The notes beneath the pieces were generated by a model, which was not told the DNA's origin, searched no databases, and was given only the letters and a program-made list of their open reading frames with translations. The translations under genes were made by a program, and so were the position numbers. Shown here piece by piece: positions 35,901 through 46,129 of a stretch of 64,000 nucleotides of DNA. Source of the DNA: Dermacentor variabilis (lineage: Eukaryota; Arthropoda; Arachnida; Ixodida; Ixodidae); assembly GCF_050947875.1 (NCBI RefSeq), contig NC_134572.1, positions 119,717,105 to 119,781,104 on the forward strand, written 5' to 3'. How positions within the stretch are numbered: position 1 is the first letter of the stretch; each line of letters begins with the position of its first letter.

Positions 35901-36303
35901 GCAGCGATTCAGAAAAAAAAAGTCACAGGCACGCGCGGCACGCGCAGCACAGTCACAGCGTAAGCTGGAGGAGCGGCTTTGTGGGAGCTCCATTTTCAGC
36001 ACCTCGCACTACATGGGTCTTCGCGGCGAAGGATCTTCCTGTCGTTTTCACGAAAACGATCTGAACTGTTTACTCGGCGTCGATGGCGAGCTGCGGCTTG
36101 TCCTACTCTCTGCACAGCGGTCTACCGAGCCCGATGTTGCCTGGTTGAAGCCGCGCGCGTAGCTATACGAATCGCGTCTTCAGGTTCGTCCCTTGCCAAA
36201 AGGCGCCTCACGAGTACAGAAAATCAAAAACAGGTGTTCAGTGTACGTGGCGCACATGCCACATTCCTTGATCCATGGCACAGTACGTTGCTGTCGCTGA
36301 TGG
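32946..36303. other. No recognised gene
   Basis: Chance frames only. A short hairpin is present at 33715-33748 (GAGCCATCTA / TAGATGGCTC). No domain or interspersed repeat could be named. Confidence 0.4.
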
Positions 36304-36430
<127 letters not shown>

Positions 36431-37463
36431 CACCTGCGTTCCCTCTGAGCATCGCCACTGAGGTGGCACGTGGCTACGCGAAGGTTAAAAGGCTAAATAT
36501 AGGGTGTGTTCCAATACTGGCTAGCATCGGAGACGGTCTACGTAGATAGCTAAGGAGACAACCGAGACAGCTTGGAGGCACTGTAACGGAACGTGTTTCT
36601 AGCCGTCTGGAAGACGTACGGAAGACACTTCTGTGACGTGACACCACCTGGCGGCGACAAGAAAGGGTTCAGAAAAGCACACATTATTTCTATATTTTAA
36701 GTGTTTGCGCTGCAAACGTATGAAAAACACGATGTAGCATACATTAAGGGCGTAGAATATCGTGTCTGCGTCTTCTTGTGCGCAGACAACCTTCCTGACG
36801 GCTTTTAAAGCGTCCTGCTCAGCCGTGGTCTTGTTTGGACAGGAAAGTAGCCTGCATCGTTTTGACTTCGATGCTGTTTTCACGAAGCGGTCAATTTTGA
36901 CGTCTTCGTGAGGATTGGGAAGAGGCTTAAGATGGCCGCTGTCTGCTTAGCGATCTACTTTGCCGTCTACGGCGAGTATTGAACAAAACCATAGTCCAAC
37001 GTGCCATGAACAAGCGCGCACGTTACGTCACGTTGACGAGAACTACAGCGTCTATAGTTCGACCAATGGTTGGATGGACTGGGACCGCCAACGGAACCGG
37101 ACGCGGCCAACACGCTGCGATGCGCCCGGCGTTTAGCGATGCTCGCCCGCGCGGCGATAACGTCGGGCTATGAACACGCCGCTTTCGCTCGTGTAACTAG
37201 GTTCAAGCCACGTTGAACCCCAGCCACTTTTAACAACGGAGCTGTTTAAGCTTTAGTTCCACCGTGGAGCGTTACCAGAAAACTCAGCCCAGCTGTGCGC
37301 CGCCTCGGGTTGCCTAGAAACCACCTGCGAGAGCACCGGCCACATAACTTCCTCGCACCCCTCATACTTAGGGCGGAGTTGTGACGTCACAGGCGAGTAA
37401 CAGGTCGGAACAGCCGGCGCGGTGACACACCTCTCACCTCCTCTACTCTGTGCGTGCGTGCTG
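36431..37463. other. No recognised gene; GC-rich leader near the end
   Basis: 37260-37460 is GC-rich with GTGACGTCAC at about 37380 and precedes the charged ORF fragment that follows. The minus frame 36883-36599 has no domain. Confidence 0.4.
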
Positions 37464-37468
37464 CTGCC

Positions 37469-37666
37469 ATGGGAAGACTGAAGAAAGTCCGGACACCCGA
37501 AGAAGAAGCTGCTTACCAGGAAGAGTGCCATATTGCCAAGCGAGAAGCAATGCGAGGCCGCCGAGCTGATTCGGAACACCACGCGCCGAAGCTGCGGCTG
37601 AGAAGAGGCGACGCCGAGTCGAGGATCCCGAGTTTCAGTCCAGGGAACGCGAGAGTCGGTGCCTGA
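37469..37666 (+). pseudogene. Fragment of the RTPEEEAAY repeated ORF
   Basis: From the ATG at 37469 the frame gives GRLKKVRTPEEEAAYQEE, then an Arg/Ala/Glu-rich stretch, for 65 codons to a stop at 37666. The same opening occurs at 42.12 kb (RTSEEEAAY), and a related charged repeat is on the minus strand at 12 kb. A CRE-like TGACGTCA lies ~85 bp upstream. It is a dispersed family of unknown function; this copy looks truncated or frameshifted. It could alternatively be a first exon. Confidence 0.45.
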
Positions 37667-37734
37667 ACTCTCGACTTCGCCGACAAAGTGATCCCGTCCT
37701 GCGACTGCTCGAAAATTTCCAGCGTCGAGATCAC

Positions 37735-38100
37735 CGAGACAACAGCTTAGCAAAACGTAGCATAACCTCGCAAAACCGAGGAACAATTATGCAAAATAGA
37801 AGTGAGGCGTGCAGACAGGACACAAGAGTAAAGAAGTGGACAACACGAACGCCGGCGTTCGTGTTGTCCACTTCTCTACTCTTGTGTCCTGTCTGCACGC
37901 CTCACTTCTATTTTGCATAATGAATCCTTACCAACTAGCTCAGCTTTCTGTCGTTCTAAACCGAGGAACAAATTAGCCAAGTCTACGATAACCTCGCAAA
38001 ACATGGAAACGACTTAGCCAAGCCTACGAACAACTTCGCAAAACCTAGCATAACCTCACAAGACCTGCAAAAAACTTACGCAAGCCACGTAGAAGCTAGG
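37735..38100. repeat. ~41-bp minisatellite, interrupted
   Basis: Units resemble ACTTAGCCAAGCCTACGATA plus ACCTCGCAAAACCTGGAA and recur at about 37745, 37967, 38008 and 38046. A 171-bp element interrupts the array between 37787 and 37957. Confidence 0.6.
37787..37957. mobile_element. 171-bp insert with near-perfect 136-bp palindrome, 14-bp TSD
   Basis: Arms 37786-37853 and 37854-37921 are complementary with a single mismatch (37831) and no spacer; the centre is GCCGGC. Perfect 14-bp repeats AAACCGAGGAACAA lie at 37773-37786 and 37958-37971. Removing the insert restores the minisatellite, so this is a true insertion. There is no coding capacity. Confidence 0.85.
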
Positions 38101-38429
38101 TGATCCCAAGCTCCGCTGATGAATTCAGCGTTGCACCACTAGTGCAAGCTGCGGACGTTTTTTTTTTTTTTTGTGAGAGCACGACAACTCCACTTGAGAG
38201 CCAATACAGGTTTCGCTTATGAACTACTATTACTGTACGATAAGTACCCACTATACGATCATTTCAAGTTGATTAGGGCCCCTGACAACTACACAAAGGG
38301 ACACACGCACTGCCAATGCACATGGCACTATAGATATAACAACGACTCGCCAGGGGCCTGTGCATTTTACATTCGTGGAGGGGCCTGCTAGAGTATAGTA
38401 GAGCCTGCATCCACCGAGAATTAAAAATT
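38101..38429. other. Spacer with 13-base T run
   Basis: Nothing recognised apart from the homopolymer near 38160. Confidence 0.5.
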
Positions 38430-38616
38430 ATATTATGGGGTTTTACGTGCCGAAACCACGATCTAATTATGAGGCATGCCGTAGTGGGGGACTACGGAAA
38501 ATTGGACCACCTGGGGTTCTTTAACGTGCACCTAAATCTAAGTACACGGGTGTTATCGTATTTCACCCCCATTGAATAGAGGCGGGATTTGATCCCATGA
38601 TCCCATGAGCGGGATT
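38430..38616 (-). mobile_element. Ruka SINE, 3' part, split by L2/CR1-type insertion
   Basis: The body and tail of Ruka (GGGGTTTTACGTGCCGAAAC, then TAACGTGCACCTAAATCTAA) stop at GATCCCATGAGCGGGATT. The tRNA-derived head resumes at 40256. Outer flanks ATCCACCGAG (38409) and ATCCGGCGAG (40329) may be a worn TSD of the SINE itself. Confidence 0.85.
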
Positions 38617-40255
38617 GAGCGGGATTTTCAATTCAATTCAATTCAGTCTTTATTTTTCTCTTGGACAGAGAAGGAGACAGGACTAAAAGCTCGTAAGCTT
38701 GACAGAGGTCCTGCCCCCTTTATCAACCTGGCAGTACAGTACACAGGCAGAGATTTTCAATTTTCCGAATAAACACTGAAACAAAATAACAAAACACTTG
38801 TAAAAAGCAGCGCTATGCATTGCAGCACAAACATAGGTATTAAAAAAACAAATAACTGGTCATGGGGAAACGAAAAAAAATAATAACAGGTATAGGTTTA
38901 AACTGAGTGCAACATTACGTAATCTTGCGAAGAAAAAATCGCTTAATAACATCACTTGAATGCTGAAAGGGGTCAAACAATTCTCTATTTAATTTATTTA
39001 ATAATACTGGAACAGTATAAGAAAGAGACTGCTCGGTATCATATGCCCTAGGCGTCGGCACTAACCAAATTTCTTTATGTCTAGTCTGCAGGATATGCGT
39101 GTTTTTCTGAAGTTTTGCTAGATAACTAATATAATGTTCATGACTGTGTGAAGACCGTTTATAGATCATTAAAAGTCTATAATTAAATAAACTATAGATT
39201 GGCAGGATTTCATATTTTAAAAACAAGTCATGTGTGGGGGAACAATAAGGAACACCAGCAATGCATCTTACAGCTCTTTTTTGAAGAAGGTGAAGCTTGG
39301 ATAAATTTGTGACACCCGTAGTGCCCCAAACGGTACAACAATATTGCAAAAGAGAAAGAACTAATGAGTTGTATAGCAATAGCCTAACTTTCACAGGAAG
39401 AATACCGCGCAGCCGCAACATGACACCGACAGCTGAAGACACTTTTGATCTGATATAATCAACATGATCATTCCAAGTCAAATGCTTTGAAAATATAACG
39501 CCAAGGATTTTAACAGAATCTACAATTTCAACAGTATCAGAGCTTAAGAACACGTTCAACGGATGAGAAATTACCTTTCCTTTTGGAAAGTACAATATTA
39601 TTTTTGTCTTTTTAGAATTAATCTTCAAACAATTTGATTTTGCCCACGTATTTAATGCACTCAGTGTTTTGATTGCTTTCTCTTCTATGTCATTTTCTGA
39701 TCTCCCGGTTATGAAGACCGAAGTGTCATCAGCGTAGGATACAATCTGTCCATCAGTTACACATTGCACAACATCATTTATATAGATTAAAAATAAGAGC
39801 GGTCCCAATATGCTTCCTTGGGGGACTCCTGCATAAATATTTTGTATTGAAGACAACGAATTTTTAAAGTCAACATATTGTGTTCTGTTCGACAAATACG
39901 ATTTCATAAGATCGTGAGCTTTTCCTCGGACACCATAGCTTGCCAGTTTATGTAGTAAAATTCTGTGGCTTATCAAGTCAAAAGCCTTAGTAAAATCTAT
40001 ATATATGCCTGCACCTATTTCCTTATTTTGAAACATATCTATAATGATTTCTTTTTGAGTCAGTAATGCTGTTTCAGTGGATCGATTCTTTCGAAACCCG
40101 TGCTGAAAGTCAAGGAGCAGGGTACGTTTTTCAAAGAAAGACAGTACCCTACCATGCATTAATTTTTCTATACCCTTCGAGAACACTGGCAGTATAGAAA
40201 TTGGACGATAGTTACGAATCAAATTGTTGTCACCGCTTTTAAAAACCGGTATTAC
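38617..40255 (-). mobile_element. L2/CR1-type non-LTR element, 5'-truncated, inserted in Ruka
   Basis: The element lies between perfect 18-bp repeats GATCCCATGAGCGGGATT (38599-38616 and 40256-40273). It starts within the RT fingers, so the endonuclease half is absent. It ends after a 3' UTR in (TGAAT)n-type short repeats (near 38627-38645), typical of CR1/L2 tails. The RT is uninterrupted, so this is a recent copy, although truncation makes it non-autonomous. Confidence 0.9.
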
Positions 40256-40345
40256 GATCCCATGAGCGGGATTTGATCCAGCGATCTCGTGCTTAGCATT
40301 CCAACACCCACTAAGCAACCACGGCGGGTATCCGGCGAGGCTCAA
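38915..40345 (-). pseudogene. L2/CR1-type reverse transcriptase ORF fused to SINE sequence
   Basis: A 476-codon frame. The first ~30 residues (YPPWLLSGCWNAKHEIAGSN) come from the Ruka head; the retrotransposon begins at IVIPVFKSGD. RT motifs: NYRPISILPVFSKGIEKLM, HGFRKNRSTETAL, IYIDFTKAFDLISH (motif A Asp), GVPQGSILGPLLF, YADD (39736-39725, both catalytic Asp present), LKINSKKTK and KILGVIF, followed by the usual thumb and C-terminal region. The EN domain and ORF1 are missing. It could be read from the SINE's ATG, but nothing shows it is expressed. Confidence 0.9.
40256..40335 (-). mobile_element. Ruka SINE, tRNA-derived head, split copy
   Basis: The minus strand reads ACCCGCCGTGGTTGCTTAGT (A box region) and on to the B-box area, then is interrupted by the L2/CR1-type element. 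Together with 38430-38616 it makes one SINE. Confidence 0.85.
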
Positions 40346-40609
40346 GACAAATGTTTCCGACGTGGAAACTTCCTAATAAGGTCGACACATTTTCTGGACT
40401 CTTCCTTGGAGTTGCGGCTGATCAGCGAAAGCACTCACGCAGGAAGTTAATGCGCACTTAACCCGCAGAGAAGGACAAATATTATTGCACACTTCCGCGT
40501 ACTTCAAAATATTTACTAGAGGCAGTAAAACATATAGAACATTGCGACAAGCACGGAAACCCTTTTAACATCGGATTGAAATTTTTCAAGTGATCCTGTT
40601 TACACTAGC

Positions 40610-41170
40610 TGGCGCGTTCCATCTCATCCAATTATCCCGGAACCAAAACCTTCCAACGTTGGTTTGCCCGCATCACGAAAAAAAGTAAAAAAGAAGCCAC
40701 CTCACCGCGCGTGGGTTGAATGGAACGGCCGCAATTTCCGGTTCTCACGGTCACAAAAAGAGAAAAAAAAAACACGCCTTATTTAACCAATTTTAACTTC
40801 CACTCACACTGCCTCGGCATCACAAGAAGGGTCGAGAGAAATTCTCAGCGTTAAAGCGAACGGATAGCGAAAATGGATAGCCTCTCTTCACCGCTTGCTC
40901 ATTCTTGTGGTTAGACGCGAACCCCTGCTGAAATAAGGAAAAGTGTGACAAGCAGGAAGTGTACAGTTAGTAACAATATATTTAAAGGTCAGAGGCTCAA
41001 AGAAACTGAAAGCAATTTAGCTGCGCTCTTGTTTCAATATTCTCGTCAACGGAAACAACTTCTATGGCGATATCCATGTTCTAATCACTTGAACGTGTTA
41101 CAGAAATCGCTTTCAAAGTTCGTTAAAGATAAGGACGAAGAGATAGCAGATTTCTTTCGGCATTGCTCGT
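40610..41170 (+). repeat. Segmental-duplication block 1, copy A
   Basis: It aligns with 56845-57400 over shared segments: GCGTGGGTTGAATGGAACGG, AATTTCCGG, GTGGTTAGACGCGAACCC, AAAAGTGTGA and CTATGGCGATATCCATG onward. It carries no recognisable gene. Seen on the minus strand, the B copy is Ser/Thr/Asn-rich over its last part, but A has stops there. Confidence 0.6.
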
Positions 41171-41429
41171 GCCGCCGCTGCAGCCATCTTAACGTGACTC
41201 GACTCAGCCCCCAGACTAGTAAGTGTAGAGCTTAGACGAAGTAGTTTTCTAGTCGAAACTTTCTGACCATGGGTCCTAACACGATACTTAAGACCCGTTG
41301 TCCGAAGTGTTCGCAACTGTTTTTACAAGCACGTGAAGACATCAGACAATAAAGCCAAGGCCAGCACAGGAAAAAAATTTCTATGGCAATTTGCTGAAAT
41401 GGTTTAGAGGGAATGTAAATGTATAAATC

Positions 41430-41560
41430 TTATATGGGGAGAAATAAAAGTGGAGAATAAGAGAATAAAAAAAAAGTCTTCAGCGGGAACCGAGCCCACA
41501 TTTACAACAATACGCGTGGTAGGGTCTACCAATCCTTAGAGTCTGCCAGGTAGCAATGAC
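41430..41560 (-). repeat. tRNA-like SINE relic
   Basis: The minus strand has GGATTGGTAGACC, GTGGGCTCGGTTCCC (good B box) and then a T run and TTCTCCACTTTTATTTC. This resembles the tRNA-derived part of the 3.1-4.0-kb foldback. Degenerate. Confidence 0.4.
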
Positions 41561-42111
41561 GACGGCATTTCTGACATCTGCTTTTTCTGGGTACCCATCT
41601 GCAATGCTCAATAGCAGGTAAAGAACTTTGGTTCAAGCTGATCTCCCAGCGTTTCTATGCGGTCGTTCTCCGATTTCACTAAAAAGGTGCAACGTGACCT
41701 AGCGGAAAAGAAGAGCTCTACAGGAGGAAAGGGTTGGAGGGCCCCTTTCCGCCTCTGAGAATGCTATCTTATACGCGAATGTTATACGGTAGTCACACGG
41801 TGCATTCCGGCGCTTGAGCCAGGTCGGCATCGAATTTATCGAATATGGATTTCACCCTGCCGCGAAAGAAACACAGGTTATGCTGCCGGTTTGCGACCAA
41901 CGAACAGCGCCCAGCGATTGAAAGGCGTTTTTAGGAGCGCGTGGCTGCCGGCACTTCTTGCTGGCGCAAGAATGGCGGGCAGCCACGTCCTCTGTCAAAC
42001 CAATCCAACCAATCGCCAAAACGATTGGAGCGTCCGCATGTCCAGCGATGTGCCTCGCGCCCAATATGCCGAGCTTTGGATTAGTGGTTCCACACATTCC
42101 ATCCTAGCTGC

Positions 42112-42196
42112 AACTATAAAAAGACCACGAGTAGTGCGTACTTCTGAGGAAGAAGCTGCCTACCGCAAAAGTGAAAATGAAGCGAAGGAATGGTGA
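42112..42196 (+). pseudogene. Fragment of the RTSEEEAAY repeated ORF
   Basis: The frame TIKRPRVVRTSEEEAAYRKS aligns with the 37.47-kb fragment and then stops. No longer domain is visible. See that copy for the family. Confidence 0.45.
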
Positions 42197-42641
42197 AACA
42201 AACGATTTCCAATATAGACTGCTTGCGAAGTTTGATTTGCATGGTGTAACACTCGGTCTAACTAACACAGCTTCGCTGTTCAACCATCTTCACGGACTGG
42301 AAGGGGCGGTGATTTTTAATGGTATGATCTTTGTTGTCCTCATATACGTATGCATAAAAGTACTTGTGTGGACCCTTGTTATTCCTGTGTGGTGCACACA
42401 GTTACTGAACGCTGCTTTTGGTGCTAATGCCCGTAAAAGCACCCCTTGCGTACTTGTGTTCAAGAGTGTGTCATGCCTTTCTATATTTTCTTCTTTTCTT
42501 TTTTTATCTTTGCTTGAGTAAGTACTATTGAATTTTGAGATAGCAGGCCCTGATGCAGCCCACCTTACCATGTTTTTTTTTTATATTATCACGTCGTAGC
42601 GACGGCGAAGAACAGCGCTGTGTCAAAACACGGTTACAACT

Positions 42642-43374
42642 TTAAGAGGAAGCTTTAGCTCGGGCCCAACTCCGACGCGGCCTATTCAAATACATGTAAA
42701 AACGCAAAAACGTTTTTCTGATGTAACCCCTGGACCGATTTTAATGAAATTTGTTGCATTTGAGAGGGCAAGTGAAATTCTAGTGACTGTTGGTCGCAGA
42801 ATTTCTATTTAGATCCTGAATTTTGATAAAAAGATTTTCAAAAATTCGAAAGTTTGAAAAAAATAGAAGCACGAAGTTTACAAATTCATAACTCTGCATC
42901 AAGAGCAGATATCGCGGTTCTGTAAACGGCATTCATTAGATCATTCAAAGCGGACAAATTCAATATGTCATTTTACATTTTACGTGAATGTGTTACGTTG
43001 GTTACAACGGTTTTGCAAAAGTTGTATTTCCCTATGATTAAATTTTTTTATATTCATGTGTAACATATCAATTTTGTCCGCTTTAGATGTACTATTAGGT
43101 GCAATTTACAGAATTGTATTATCATATTTAGTGGTTAAGTTACAGAGTTGTAAACTTGATAGTTCCGTTTTTTGAAAATTTTCGATTTTTGCCAATTTTT
43201 AATAAAAAATTGACAACCTAACTCAAAAATCCGAAACCAACAGTCACTAGATTTTAAGTTTTTCTTTTAAATGCAACAAATTTCGTCAAATTTGGTGCAG
43301 TGGTTGCAGAGAAAAACGAATTCTGCTTTTACACGTATTTAAATAGGAGCACCCGAGCTAAAGCTTCCTCTTAA
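42642..43374. mobile_element. 733-bp MITE with 23-bp perfect TIRs ending in TTAA
   Basis: Ends are perfect 23-bp inverted repeats beginning TTAAGAGGAAGCTTTAGCTC (42642-42664 and 43352-43374). The inverted match goes on through most of the element (ATTTGTTGCATTT, TCTAGTGACTGTTGGT, AAAGCGGACAAA mirrored). TTAA at both edges fits the TTAA target of piggyBac-type transposons, but no transposase is present. A worn copy is at 58.96-59.70 kb. Confidence 0.85.
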
Positions 43375-43929
43375 TGGGCGAACTTGTGCCCAACAAAACA
43401 AGGGACACTCGAGCACAACGATAGCGGCGAGTCTAATCGGTGATCACCGAAAATCTGATCTGCGTGTTAAACACGTACACGACTCGTCGAAGGTTCCAGT
43501 GTAATCGCTGGTGCCCGCGTGCATTCTAGAGAGCACTGCACAGTTCACGTCGCGCCTACAATAAGATGGCAAAAAGTTCGGCGACAGCGGACGCAGCAGA
43601 AAGACCCAACGATACATTTCGAGTAAGTTCCAAATTTCGCAGGCGCGTCGCAGTTGTTAGCGGGTAAAACGCAGTCCCCGTGAAAAGGATAAGTACATGC
43701 CTCAATATCGGAAATAAAACAATGATAAAAATAATCTTGAGCTTTGCACATGCAAACACAGGTTTGGCTGTAATAGTACGGTTGCTGGGCCAGTTCAAAG
43801 GGTTCGTTGAAATGGTGCTTCTTAGCACAGACATTGAATAGGGGCTGCTCAGTGCGTATCATTTTTTTCCTCACATACTTCAGTAATGACTGATCTGCAA
43901 GTTTACTACCGTTACTGGAACCTGCCTGT
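43375..43929. other. No recognised feature
   Basis: The minus frames at 43874-43545 and 43834-43556 overlap each other and show no domain. Confidence 0.4.
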
Positions 43930-44103
43930 TGATCTCGGTTACGGCTGCCGCATTTCGATGCTGGCGAAATGAGAAAACCCCCGTGTATTCAGATGTACTT
44001 GGAAATTGGATTCCCTGGTGGACAAAATTATTCCGCGGTGCCCCCACTACGGCGTGCCTCATAATAAAATCGTGGTTCTGGCACGTAAACCACATAATTA
44101 ATT
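43930..44103 (+). mobile_element. Ruka SINE, 5'-truncated and diverged
   Basis: It retains GCCGCATTTCGATGCTGGCG, the body and TGGCACGTAAACC near the tail. The tRNA-derived head is missing. No TSD was found. Confidence 0.75.
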
Positions 44104-44895
44104 GTTTAAGGGCCTCCCCATTGTGAAATAGGGCTATGCATGCGGGCCACGAGCCGGAAGCTGCTTAAGATAAATTTTATTTTCCACTTGTTGTCTCCGT
44201 GCATCGTCCTATTTTGTTGCCTCTTTTGAGATGCAAGAAAACATTTGATATCCGATGCACGTATTTCTATAGTAGTTGTATTTGTCACAGCTATTGTAAA
44301 ACAACTATTGTATTGTAACATCCCCTGTATTTCTTGAAGGTCAAATGTGAGGTTGCTAGAATAACCAGTACAACAAGGAAGCTTGCTCTCTGAAAAAAGT
44401 TTACACTCCTTAGGACGTATCGCGTGTCCAAACAAATAACTCTAAAAAATATTACCTCCTTTGGGGCGGATATTGTCGCTGAACAATAATTGCCGTCTGC
44501 CTTGCGCGCGTTACTTTTCTTGGAAGCTTTGCGCCCGCTACTTTCCGGCCAAGAATGCTTTCTCACGCTGACAACGCATTTGCCGTTGGTCATCTTCAAG
44601 TAGCGGGTGCGCAGCGTCAAAGGAGCAAAAGGCATTCAGGAGAATTGATTACTGTTTAGGTAGAAAATACGCTTAAATAGGTGCAAACTTTTTTTAGAGT
44701 ATGACTTAAGATATATCTTGGTAGGAGATGTAAAAACTTTGTGGAAACCGTATGGGTCCAATAGGGCTTCAAAATTAATGCTCCGAGAACATTTTCGTTG
44801 ATTATGCTAAGCAAGTGACATTACCTTTGAAAATGGAGCACCGAAATTGTAACGCACTCAACCCAAGTGATTGCGTGCTAGTCAGTAAAGGGATA
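44104..44895. other. No firm gene; one open minus frame
   Basis: The minus frame 44435-44106 (109 codons) has N-glycosylation-type triplets, but there is no splice context or domain. A short part (ASDIKCFLASQ) weakly resembles the reading at 60.58 kb (ASDIAYFLSSQ), which fits the proposed segmental duplication. Confidence 0.3.
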
Positions 44896-45197
44896 TCCAG
44901 CATGCGCAAATTACTGTTGAAATGCGAGATATTACATGGCTTTAATAATCAATAAAGTTCACGCTGTAATAAAATAAAGTATAATAACCTACGCACCGCT
45001 ACCACAATATTAAGAGTACAATTTACAGCGACAAAGAGCATAAGTCCTAACGCCCAGTGTTACAAAATATTAAAAACAGAAAGACACGAATCACGCAAGG
45101 GTCAAATTGAGTGCCGGATATGCGCTGGCAGTACTCTGTCTTTTTTTTTTTTATGAGGGACAGCGCTTTCACTTCGAACGCCGCTGGCGTCGGCATT
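44896..45197 (-). repeat. Segmental-duplication block 3, non-coding part, copy A
   Basis: On the minus strand the sequence 3' of the exon still aligns with that 3' of the 62.5-kb exon (ACTGCCAGC, ACTTATGCTCTT-like, ATTACAGCGTGAA..TTTATTGA). So the duplicated unit is larger than the exon. Confidence 0.55.
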
Positions 45198-45404
45198 TCA
45201 GATGCTGCCGTCGACGTTCCCATCTTGGGTAACGTTGGTCGCGTTTAAAGAGTTCAAGGGCGTCAAGGTGGTCGTTGAGGGCGGTGGCGCCGACCGTCCA
45301 TGCATGTTTGGCTGCATCGCGTAGAACGTGATCACGGCAGCCAAGGTGATGGCGACGACCGCTAAGCCGAAGATGAGCGTCAGGCTCGGGCCGTCCTCCC
45401 TAGC
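45198..45404 (-). CDS. Transmembrane exon, copy A
   Basis: The minus-strand acceptor is a CT-rich run (TCTCTCTCTCTCACTCTCGG) ending GCGCAG at 45405, after which the frame reads AREDGPSLTLIFGLAV, a hydrophobic helix of ~23 residues (SLTLIF…ITFYAM), a Pro/Ser/Thr stretch and two sequons (NAT, NVT), to a stop at 45198. Acidic flank before and sequons after suggest a single-pass type II protein with N-terminus inside. It has a clear paralogue at 62513-62277 in the same orientation. Its phase-0 acceptor fits the donor of the exon at 51512-51321. Whether the stop is real or a donor lies before it is unresolved. Family unknown; tick M13 peptidases start like this, but no catalytic domain is present. 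Confidence 0.6.
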   Translation of the reverse strand, partial: AREDGPSLTLIFGLAVVAITLAAVITFYAMQPNMHGRSAPPPSTTTLTPLNSLNATNVTQDGNVDGSI

Positions 45405-45577
45405 CTGCGCCGTCCGAGAGTGAGAGAGAGAGAGAAACTCGTCAAATATCGTGGATGTGTGAAGGCGCCCTCCTGCACTTGCCGACATTGCTCTTAACCA
45501 TACGAAAGCTCGGCGTAGCGCGACGTCCGTCCTGAGGGAAGCCAGCGTCATGGCTGAAACACGAGCATGGCCAAGAT

Positions 45578-45820
45578 AATAATAATAATAATATTTGGGG
45601 TTTTACGTGCCAAAACCACTTTCTGATTATGAGGCACGCCGTAGTGGAGGACTCCGGAAATTTTGACCACCTGGGGTTCTTTAACGTGCACCTAAATCTA
45701 AGCACACGGGTGTTTTCGCATTTCGCCCCCATCGAAATGCGGCCGCCGTGGCCGGGATTCGATCCCGCGACCTCGTGCTCAGCAGCCAAACACCATAGCC
45801 ACTGAGCAACCACGGCGGGT
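45578..45820 (-). mobile_element. Ruka SINE, best-preserved copy, 14-bp TSD
   Basis: The element is complete: head ACCCGCCGTGGTTGCTCAGT with A box, GGGATCGAATCCC B box, the standard body, and an (ATT)n tail. Perfect repeats GCATGGCCAAGATA flank it at 45564-45577 and 45821-45834. It lies ~170 bp 5' (in minus-strand terms) of the transmembrane exon's acceptor, hence probably intronic. Confidence 0.93.
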
Positions 45821-46129
45821 GCATGGCCAAGATAGAAGCTTGTTCAGCGCATGTCGCATTCCAAACAGCTGATAGTTGGAACATGCAGCGGCTTGGGGCA
45901 ACCCATTCTTTAGGCTATGTGGTTCCGTAAGACACGGAACGACTGGCCGAAATCGCGATTGTAGCTGTTTCGCCGGCGGGCTTCCCCGCGACATTCAACT
46001 TGTCTCCCACATCTACGGAGAAATGCTCAACTACAAGGCCTCCTATGGGGAAAATCGTAGAGAATCTTTGGTAGGACCCCATGTTGAGATAGATAGAGTA
46101 TAGATAAGCTTGTGCCGAACAAACGTAAA

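Noticed and set aside
37253..37786. Minus ORF of 177 codons
   Set aside because: Antisense to the RTPEEEAAY-type frame and GC-rich leader; no domain.
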